DNA of 64,000 bases. Origin: Candidatus Poribacteria bacterium (GTDB lineage: Bacteria > Poribacteria > WGA-4E > WGA-3G). Each line of letters opens with the position of its first letter. Position 1 is the stretch's first letter. Below the pieces are notes generated by a model. It made no database searches, had not been told where the DNA came from, and saw only the letters and a list, made by a program, of their open reading frames with translations. A program made the translations under genes and the position numbers. Below, piece by piece: positions 17,440 to 24,217 of the stretch. Where the stretch lies: the NCBI GenBank assembly GCA_028820845.1, contig JAPPII010000003.1, forward strand, positions 21,631 to 85,630. The letters are read 5' to 3'.

Positions 17440-18027
17440 TTAAACATACGATTTCAATTTATCCTTAAGCATGAGCCTTGCACGATTGATTCGGGATTTT
17501 GTCGTACCGCTACGGAGTTCAAGTGTCTCACTAATTTCATCGTAACTCAGTCCTTGTAGATCGCGGAGGACAAGCGGGACTCTGTACTGTTCGGGTAACT
17601 CGGCGATTGCACTCTGGATCGCGTCGTGCAATTCTTTTCGTTCAAGTGCGACTTCCGGTTGGAACGCCGCATCCGCCGGTGCGCTTTCAATGAGGTCAAT
17701 CCGTTCGGAATCTCCATTACCATCTACGACATTATCAATCCTGTATCGATTTCGCCTTCCCCGATTTCGCAGTTCATTTTTGCAAAGATTTGCGGCAATG
17801 TGATACATCCACGTCTTAAAATGCGCCTGTCCGGGCTTGTAGCGCGGCGATGCTTTAAAGATGCGAACGAATGTCTCTTGTGCCAAATCCTCGGCACTGT
17901 CTCTATCATTGATATACCGAGCAATGAAATTGATGAGGGGCTGTTGATGCCGGCGTACGAGCAGCGTAAAAGCATCCTCATCCCCCGCTCGGTAGCGTTC
18001 CATTAATTCATCATCTAAATCAGGCAT
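17440..18027 (-). CDS. ECF-type RNA polymerase sigma factor
   Basis: 195 aa from the ATG preceded by GGAGGATCTTG; a longer frame upstream lacks this site. Region 2: NFIARYINDRDSAEDLAQET and FVRIFKASPRYKPGQAHFKT. Region 4: AIAELPEQYRVPLVLRDLQG, LSYDEISETLELRSGTTKSR. Regions 1 and 3 are absent, as in group 4 (RpoE-like) sigma factors. It is cotranscribed with the zinc-finger anti-sigma gene and probably controls an envelope response. Divergent or self-regulated promoters could not be identified. Confidence 0.92.
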   Translation of the reverse strand: MPDLDDELMERYRAGDEDAFTLLVRRHQQPLINFIARYINDRDSAEDLAQETFVRIFKASPRYKPGQAHFKTWMYHIAANLCKNELRNRGRRNRYRIDNVVDGNGDSERIDLIESAPADAAFQPEVALERKELHDAIQSAIAELPEQYRVPLVLRDLQGLSYDEISETLELRSGTTKSRINRARLMLKDKLKSYV

Positions 18028-18139
18028 CAAGATCCTCCGGAGGTGCTTGTCTATAATATACACCAAACTGTAGATTTGGTTGCAACTTTTTTATTAGCGG
18101 TTCGCAATTAGCAATTGGCATACTGCGTTTTCAGGGACT

Positions 18140-18264
18140 TTATAGTAGAATCTGAAAATAAATACACACCTCCACCCCCTGGTAGGGTTTTTGCTGGGGT
18201 GTTTCTTCAAGGTTTCCTAACCTCGCTGGTTCAGCGTGTGCAATTAATTCTGAAATCTACTATA
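18140..18264. repeat. MITE-like element with TTATAGTAGA ends
   Basis: 125 bp bounded by TTATAGTAGA at 18140 and its inverse TCTACTATAA ending at 18264; partial complementarity continues inwards (TGAAAATAAAT against AATTAATTCTGA). Inside is a small palindrome of the AGGTTTCCTAACCTC type. Too short to code. Sister elements at 26934-27015 and 40787-40918 share the ends. Confidence 0.75.
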
Positions 18265-18272
18265 AGAGAAAA

Positions 18273-18284
18273 TGCGTAAGTCCT
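18273..18284. repeat. Solo terminus TGCGTAAGTCCT
   Basis: Identical to the right end of the nested IS at 61008-62093 and of the miniature element at 31208-31296. No matching left end was found nearby. Confidence 0.5.
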
Positions 18285-18297
18285 ATTTTGAAAAAAA

Positions 18298-18341
18298 ACC
18301 CTATTCGCGTTTTCAGAAGGTTTTTCTGTCAACGAATAGGG
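18298..18341. repeat. Hairpin element CCCTATTCG...CGAATAGGG
   Basis: A 9-bp stem encloses GCGTTTTCAGAAGGTTTTTC and a few bases more. A near-identical copy (about 85% over 42 bases) is at 23384-23425. It could be a terminator-like structure or a non-autonomous mobile hairpin. Confidence 0.7.
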
Positions 18342-18349
18342 CGTTGTGT

Positions 18350-18438
18350 CAGGGCTATTTAGTTTTAAGAGATAAGTTTATCCTTGTGAAGAATTTTTGT
18401 TTTCGGAATGTCCCTTGTTGGAAAACTAAATGCCCCTG
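18350..18438. mobile_element. 89-bp MITE with CAGGG...CCCTG ends and 9-bp target duplication
   Basis: Ends CAGGGCTATTTAGTTTT and AAAACTAAATGCCCCTG are imperfect inverted repeats. The element is flanked on both sides by GCGTTGTGT (18341-18349 and 18439-18447), a 9-bp direct repeat. No coding capacity. A larger relative with its own duplication is at 31468-31611. Confidence 0.85.
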
Positions 18439-18471
18439 GCGTTGTGTTTCTTTTTTCTAATGTTCCGTCCG

Positions 18472-19128
18472 TTAAATAGATTCGGGCCTCCATCCACGTT
18501 TTCGACATGCTTCGGTGAGTTTCTCAATCACCTGTTTTTTCAACTGACTCACGCGACCTTTGCTCAATTCCATCGACGCGGCAATCGCACTCGAAGAGGC
18601 ATCCGTGCGGAGGTATTGAAAAACTTCACGCTCACGCGGGGTTAGAGGTGTCAGAAGTTCCGGCATCGCCGCAAAGAAATCTTCACGTAAGGCTGCATCT
18701 GCAACCGCTTCCGTAAAATGTGTCGCGCCCGAGTCAGGATATGTCGCTATCACAGATACACCTTGAGGGGTGCTGTCCTTCGCCTCAGCAAAAGCATCTC
18801 CAGGAGCCGAGACCAGCCCCAGTCGAGACCGATGCTTCACTTCCCGTCTTTTCGCATTCATCAGACGCAAGCAGATACGCGGACGGATGAACGTCCCGAA
18901 ACTCGCACGACTTTTGTGAGACGGATCATAGGTGGGTCCCTTTTCAATCAGCACCATCGCAGCGAACTGCTCCAAGTCATCACGGAAGTCAGGGCACTGA
19001 GGCGAATGAAAGGCAATACACCCCGCACACCGTTTCATATCTGGACGTAAACGGGATAGCGTGGCATTATCGGCAACGAAGGGCCCTTCGTGTTGATACG
19101 GGGGCATTTCGCGTTGGGAAGTTGACAT
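18472..19128 (-). CDS. Sigma-70-like regulator with region-4 helix-turn-helix
   Basis: 218 aa. The C-terminus (LTPREREVFQYLRTDASSSA, IAASMELSKGRVSQLKKQV) is a sigma region-4/LuxR-type helix-turn-helix. The middle (DDLEQFAAMVLIEKGPTYDP, FGTFIRPRICLRLMNAKRRE) resembles a weak sigma region 2. The N-terminus has a cysteine pair (KRCAGCIAF) and another Cys (SPQCPD), a possible metal or redox site. It is probably a divergent sigma factor or activator; the family is not certain. A MITE lies directly downstream of its stop. Confidence 0.6.
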   Translation of the reverse strand: MSTSQREMPPYQHEGPFVADNATLSRLRPDMKRCAGCIAFHSPQCPDFRDDLEQFAAMVLIEKGPTYDPSHKSRASFGTFIRPRICLRLMNAKRREVKHRSRLGLVSAPGDAFAEAKDSTPQGVSVIATYPDSGATHFTEAVADAALREDFFAAMPELLTPLTPREREVFQYLRTDASSSAIAASMELSKGRVSQLKKQVIEKLTEACRKRGWRPESI

Positions 19129-19269
19129 TTGAGTTTCATAATAATATAACTCCTTTTAGTTATGGGGTATGGGTTTAGAGATACCCACTATAATGAAACT
19201 TATGGATTATTATAGCATAAGTGAAAAGAAACAACACGTTTTTATCAGAGTTTCTTATCTGTCTTACTT

Positions 19270-21653
19270 TTATTTTTTCGCCTGCAGGTGTGCATCTATT
19301 TCGGGGATACCTGTGAGGAGGTATTTCCGATGCGGTCTAATATCAGGCGGATAGTGAATTTTCCATACCTTAACACCCGTTGCGTGGGTGTCTTCAGCCG
19401 CAAAAACAGGCTGAAATGCTTTGCTCGGTATGCCGCGTAGAAACAAACGGATAGCGAAGTTGTCCCAGGCAACCGAGGGGATATAATAGCCTTTGTCGTA
19501 TTGCTGAAGTTCGTTAAAATAGAGGATGATGCCTCCCGTTTTTGAGCCCATTTGATTCTCAGAGATATTGCGTTCTTTATGTCTGAAAACAACAAAAGGT
19601 AACTCTCGGACGCTTCCGCTTTTTCCTATAGCAAATGCTTTGATGGAGTTTTTGTTTTCTGGATCGATATTTATCCGGATGTTATTGAAAAGAGAAATGC
19701 TTTTTACGGGCAATAGAAAAACACCTTCTTTTTCTTCTATTGATTTTCGGAGTTCAATGATTTCAAAGGTTTTGTCGCGTTCCGAGCGAACACCAATAGA
19801 TGAGTAGATGATGGCAGACTTGACGACATCCTTTTCAGTGAGCATAAAATGAGTCGCTTCGTGGCTTTTTAGGAACTCAAGTGCTTTTCTCTCTGAATCC
19901 CCACAGAAAAGGTATCGATAATAGAGATGTATCCACCGCTGTATGAATGTGTCGGTGCCCGTAATCGTTTTGACCCCGCCAAGGACATTTAACTGGCTGC
20001 CATGTATCCAGTCAGCTGCAACCACTGCAGTGTTTGGGAGTTCTGCTTTCATCCATTGGAAAGTTTCAGCAACGGTCCTGTCTGTGGGTTTGCTGCTGCG
20101 GGCGTGTGTCGCAGGTAGGATATTCTGTGCATATCCTAATGGGTATGGAAGCCACAAACAGGTTGTGAGGAGTATCATCGCGATTGCTATTTTCACGACA
20201 CGCCAGGGGAGATATCGTTTGAATGCTTCACTAAGTTTCACGCTACCGAATTGTATGAGTTCAACAGCAAAGAAAGCGATGATGGGACTGCTAAAGTTGG
20301 AATATCGTTCTGCATCACGACTGAGGGATATCCAAATGAGGAACCATGCAATAGCGGCAACATAAACCAGTTCGTTTTTCGGATGGAGATCACGCCGCCA
20401 ACCCATAAGCATTAGCGTCACTACAGTGAAAGCGATCGCCCCGAAAAAGAAGATATTGTTCTGCTGTGTCCCCCATAAGTGATCTGTGTATTCTCTAAAA
20501 AAGGTGGTTAAGATAAAAACCGTCAGAGGTAAGAGCAACAGGGCACTGTAGTTTTTCCATTGGTGCATTGCTGCTATCATGAGCCCAATACAACTTAATA
20601 CAAAGATATAACCGTAGCGGACCTGCCAATATTGTGAATTTGTATTTTTCAGTTCACCAACGCTTTGCATAACGGCGTTTTGACTCAAAGGCACGGTCGT
20701 TTCGGCAAAGGTCCCAAGTTGCATCAAAACATAACCAATTGCCCCCGCAACACTTGTCAACGTCAAAACGAGGGCGAGTGTGCGGGCATGAGGTTGGAAT
20801 TTTTCCACTAAGGTGAGGAGAAGATGTCGGAGTGTTCGGATACCCAGAAGCACAATAGGGGGCACGATCATAAAGGCAAAAGATGTTCCGCAAAACCATA
20901 CCCATTCCGATAAGCCGGAGATACCAGATAGAGCGTTGGAACAAAGCAAATCAGCCACAACAGATAGAGACCTAAGTTGTTTTCGGCCTCGGAGGTCAGA
21001 AATCGCCAAACCTCAACAACGAGAATGACACTTAAAAACACGCCGAAGCCCTCCCAACTCATACCACCTAGAAAGACAATAAAGCCACTTGCAAGTGTCC
21101 AAACCAGACGTTTTCGCGGTGTTTCGGCTTGTAGAGCGATGAGATACGTAATGACGGCGAGGAGCCCGAGCATCCAGCACCATGCGTCTCGGTCACCAAA
21201 GCCAGCAGTGCTTCTGTTGATAGCACCCGGAAGCGTTGCCAAAAGCACACCGACGAAACTCGCAGAGATGATCCCAAAGGTATGTGCAAGAAAAAGACAG
21301 AGCCCACCGAGACCGACACAAAAGCAAAAGACAGGCATATAGAAGGCAACGTCATAAAGTGTGATGTTCGGAAATGCCCTTACAACGGTTTTATGACTGT
21401 ATGCAAGGGCATAACTATAGAGGCTGAAAAGTTGCCTATTATCTCTACCGATAGGCAGCCACCGGTGCATATCGCGGACAGGTAATCTGCCTTGCTCCGC
21501 TATCTGTTGTGCCTGAAAATAGTAGATATAAGCATCAACACCCGTGAAATGTCCTTCAGGGACAGTATCTCGCCCGTGGATACGAATCCAGAAGGCAACA
21601 AGCAGAATTGCTAACAGAAGTATTGATTTGAACAACCTCGATGTATTGAACAT
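19270..21653 (-). pseudogene. STT3/AglB/PglB-type oligosaccharyltransferase, broken by a frameshift
   Basis: Two overlapping minus-strand frames make one protein of about 794 aa. The first (start 21653) has the STT3 motifs GVDAYIYYFQAQQI and INRSTAGFGDRDAW (the two acidic metal motifs) and many membrane helices; it ends at GYGFAEHLLPL. The second resumes in the -1 frame at FAFMIVPPIVLLG and holds the remaining helices and the soluble domain. The shift lies in a CTTTTG run near 20882, where one missing T explains everything. Where WWDYG is expected the protein reads AADWIHGSQ, followed by VKTITGTD like PglB's VKTLVDGG. Such enzymes transfer glycans to Asn of exported proteins. The gene follows three small exported-protein genes with 12 bases spacing. 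It may be a true pseudogene or a sequencing error. Confidence 0.75.
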
Positions 21654-21665
21654 GGTCGGTTTCTC

Positions 21666-22148
21666 TCAATCTGCTGCTTCGGTCGCAGCAGCTTTTTTAT
21701 CACTCGGATCGGTTTTGATGTTGAACCGCATTACAATGCCCCCTGTTGGGATGCCCAGTCTTTGGGCCCGCTCTTTGTCCTTTTTGAACTGTTTCAAGGA
21801 TCGCTTTGCTTCAGAGGTGTCATATAGGAAAACTTCTGCGGTATAGAGTGCTATTGCCTCATCAACGGTAAGTCCAGGACCCCTTCTAAATTTTTGCTGA
21901 AGCCGAATATAGGTGCGGACTTCTGGAATATCCCCAAACTTCTTTATCAACGGATTGTGCGGACTCGGACTGTCTGGGTCATCCATGAAGGGGTGGAAGC
22001 CCGGTATAAAATCTTCTTTCGGAGGTGCTTGTTTATCATCATCAACAAGGCGTGTTTCTTGAAGCGGTTCCTCAACGGGCTTCACACTGCAACCGAAAAA
22101 CATGATGATAAGAAGGAAACTTCCGAGGAAAATGTTGAAAGTTTTCAT
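21666..22148 (-). CDS. Lipoprotein with FGDIPEVxT motif
   Basis: 160 aa from the ATG with GAGGTGA 5 bases upstream (a GTG three codons earlier is possible). Lipobox MFFGC after a hydrophobic helix marks it as a lipoprotein. The core reads IKKFGDIPEVRTYIRLQQKF, then PGLTVDEAIALYTAEVFLYD, which matches the core of the next gene upstream (FGDIPEVYTFVALKRKKL, PLTLDEHIDFTAAQYHLW). I know no family name. It lies between its paralogue and the oligosaccharyltransferase gene and is surely in the same operon (gaps of 5 and 12 bases). Confidence 0.7.
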   Translation of the reverse strand: MKTFNIFLGSFLLIIMFFGCSVKPVEEPLQETRLVDDDKQAPPKEDFIPGFHPFMDDPDSPSPHNPLIKKFGDIPEVRTYIRLQQKFRRGPGLTVDEAIALYTAEVFLYDTSEAKRSLKQFKKDKERAQRLGIPTGGIVMRFNIKTDPSDKKAAATEAAD

Positions 22149-22153
22149 GAGGG

Positions 22154-22801
22154 TCACCTCACGGTTTGTATACTGCTTGGATACTCAGTGGCTCTTTTCT
22201 CCAAGAAAATCTCAAGCGTTTTCTTAGTTCTGGGGTCTGGCCACAAATGATACTGGGCCGCTGTGAAGTCAATGTGTTCATCCAAGGTAAGCGGTTGGTT
22301 CTTAAGTTTTTTCCGTTTTAACGCAACGAAGGTGTAAACTTCTGGAATGTCACCAAACTGCCGAAGTAAACTGACACGCGTCATATCTGCAAGTTCATCT
22401 GGATCCATATCCTCAATCCGTGTGATTTTCTTTCCAAACGGACTTCGAGTAGATTGATGCTGATGTGTGTCATCAGTTTGCCACGTTGCGGCAGTTTGTG
22501 AAGCCGCTTTGGTTTGTTCCCCTTCATCAACTTGCGAGGTCTCCACTTCCGACATCTGTTCTGTGGACGCGCCAACACTGTTTGCTTCGGCACCAGAATC
22601 AGATTCAACCTCGCCGGTGCTTGGCGCGGAGAGTAGAGGATCCTCATGGGAATGCGGATGGGTATGGACCTCAACGACTTGTTCTACAACTGGCGGTTCG
22701 GGCAAAGTGTTCACAAATCTTTGGTTATCCCACTCCGTGTAGACAAAAATGCCGCAAGCAAAGGCGACGGAAAGAATGCTACCAATCAACAGTTTTTTCA
22801 T
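22154..22801 (-). CDS. Exported/membrane-anchored protein with FGDIPEVxT motif
   Basis: 215 aa from the ATG preceded by AGGAGGCGTAAG. An N-terminal helix (LLIGSILSVAFACGIFVY) is a signal anchor. Residues 35-125 are low complexity, rich in Ser, Thr, Glu, Gln and with His clusters (HTHPHSHED, THQHQ), possibly metal-binding or a glycosylated stalk. The C-terminal 80 residues carry RQFGDIPEVYTFVALKRK and PLTLDEHIDF, shared with the downstream lipoprotein. Neighbours: a small His/Tyr-rich exported protein upstream, an oligosaccharyltransferase downstream. It could be an acceptor or partner of that enzyme; this is inference. Confidence 0.65.
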   Translation of the reverse strand: MKKLLIGSILSVAFACGIFVYTEWDNQRFVNTLPEPPVVEQVVEVHTHPHSHEDPLLSAPSTGEVESDSGAEANSVGASTEQMSEVETSQVDEGEQTKAASQTAATWQTDDTHQHQSTRSPFGKKITRIEDMDPDELADMTRVSLLRQFGDIPEVYTFVALKRKKLKNQPLTLDEHIDFTAAQYHLWPDPRTKKTLEIFLEKRATEYPSSIQTVR

Positions 22802-22875
22802 CTTACGCCTCCTATGAATATAACATGATGCAGGAAGCAAAAGCACTCCTGCATCAACGGAAAAATTAAATGTCC

Positions 22876-23193
22876 TTAACACTCACTACAACTTGAACGG
22901 GAATAGTTTTCAGTGTCGTACTCATGGGTATTGTCCTCATAATCGTGAGGAATGTGCGTCCCGCCATCGGTGTAGTGATTTGATGGGTATACTGGTCGGT
23001 ATCCGGTGTCTGTGTAACTCGTACATATCTCTCCGAAGCCGTCATCCTCGATTACATAACACGTATATTCTGTATGCGTGTATGCCTTATGGCTTGGGTG
23101 CGCCTCAGAGTTTTTCACAATTGAAAACACTCCGAGACACCCTACGATGAGAATACAGACAACAGCGGTTATCTGACACAAAGACGTTTTCAT
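22876..23193 (-). CDS. Small exported His/Tyr/Cys-rich protein
   Basis: 105 aa from the ATG preceded by GGAGAAAAA. A signal peptide (LCQITAVVCILIVGCLGVFS) leads to a short mature protein rich in His, Tyr, Asp and Thr (HPSHKAYTHTEYTCYV, YPSNHYTDGGTHIPHDYED) and ending SRSSCSEC. Six or more cysteines suggest disulfides or metal binding. No family recognised. It is the first gene of the operon that ends with the oligosaccharyltransferase; the 74-base gap to the next gene contains no hairpin that I can see. Confidence 0.6.
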   Translation of the reverse strand: MKTSLCQITAVVCILIVGCLGVFSIVKNSEAHPSHKAYTHTEYTCYVIEDDGFGEICTSYTDTGYRPVYPSNHYTDGGTHIPHDYEDNTHEYDTENYSRSSCSEC

Positions 23194-23383
23194 TTTTTCT
23201 CCTTTATTTTTTAGAGGACATGCTTGGCAATTCTCCTGAGGTTCAGTTCCATCTGCCCAACGAAAAAACCACCAAGATCGGAGACTCGTTCTTCTCATAA
23301 CCGTTTTCTCCGAATGTTCTATCTATTATATATACATGAGTTCAAAAAAGTTTAGGGTTACTTTCGTTTTTTTTCAAAAAAAA

Positions 23384-23425
23384 GCCCTATTCGCGTTTTC
23401 AGCAGGTTTTTCCGTCAGCGAATAG
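23384..23425. repeat. Hairpin element, second copy
   Basis: GCCCTATTCGCGTTTTCAGC with its closing half GTCAGCGAATAG matches the 18298-18341 element except for a few substitutions, and the last stem bases have decayed (GAATAGAAC). It sits in the divergent region between 23193 (minus) and 23603 (plus). The rest of that 400-base region is AT-rich, with a solo CTTAAAACTGAATAG terminus near 23486 and no other gene. Confidence 0.65.
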
Positions 23426-23602
23426 AACATTTTGGCTCTTTTTTCCAATGTGCCATAGATCAAATCGGTTTCAACAAAAACCTTAAAACTGAATAGTCTT
23501 GAAAAAAATTGACATTTTAGTGATTTTGTGGGACAATTATTGGACATCGTGGCAATGGATAATATAAGGCAGAGCGTGTGAACTATGGAAGGAGTAGACC
23601 AA

Positions 23603-24172
23603 ATGTTTGATCAGGTTTTAGGAGAAGTTGAAGCACAGTGTAGAGAAGAACGGATCCCGATGTTAGGACCCGAAAAGGCGAAATTTCTCGCCGCTTGCGT
23701 CGAAAAAGCCAAGCCGTCTCTTATTGTTGAATGCGGAACGGCTATCGGTTACTCTGGATTATGGATGCTACGCGTGCTGAAGACTATCGGTGCCGGACGC
23801 TTAATAACAGTAGAAATAGATGCGAACCGCGCCGCACAAGCACGCACAAATTTTGAACGCGCTGGACTCGCAGACCTCGTAGACTCACGCATCGGCGACG
23901 CACAAGAAGTACTCAAAAGTATCCAAGACCCTGTCGATTTTTTGCTCCTTGACAACAACTTCGACAACTATTTTCCCTGTTTTCAGGCAATCGAAGCGCA
24001 GTTAACAAACCCAGCAACCGTCGTAGCAGATAACGTCGGTATCGGCGCAGATACAATGGCGGACTATCTTGCGCATGTCCGCGAGCACTATGAATCTGAA
24101 ACACATTGGTTTGACATCGACCTGCCGTGGGTGAAACAGGACGCAATTGAAGTGAGTATCTATCGCCGTTAA
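23603..24172 (+). CDS. SAM-dependent O-methyltransferase
   Basis: 189 aa from the ATG preceded by AAGGAG at 7 bases; an ATG six codons earlier overlaps that site. Class I methyltransferase fold: motif I VECGTAIGYSGLWMLRVL, motif II GRLITVEIDANRAAQARTNF with the acidic E-I-D that binds the ribose, then DFLLLDNNFDNYFPCF and VVADNVGIGADT. This resembles the catechol/caffeoyl-CoA O-methyltransferase group (Methyltransf_3/24). The substrate is unknown. It is followed after 45 bases by a UxaA-like hydrolase and may be in one transcript with it. Confidence 0.82.
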   Translation: MFDQVLGEVEAQCREERIPMLGPEKAKFLAACVEKAKPSLIVECGTAIGYSGLWMLRVLKTIGAGRLITVEIDANRAAQARTNFERAGLADLVDSRIGDAQEVLKSIQDPVDFLLLDNNFDNYFPCFQAIEAQLTNPATVVADNVGIGADTMADYLAHVREHYESETHWFDIDLPWVKQDAIEVSIYRR

Positions 24173-24217
24173 TAGTTGTCGGTTAACCGACCCTACTAAA
24201 AAATCGGAGGACACCGA

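Noticed and set aside
19270..21653. Programmed -1 frameshift in the STT3 gene
   Set aside because: The site CTTTTG does not fit an X-XXY-YYZ slippery heptamer in the reading frame; a simple indel is more likely.
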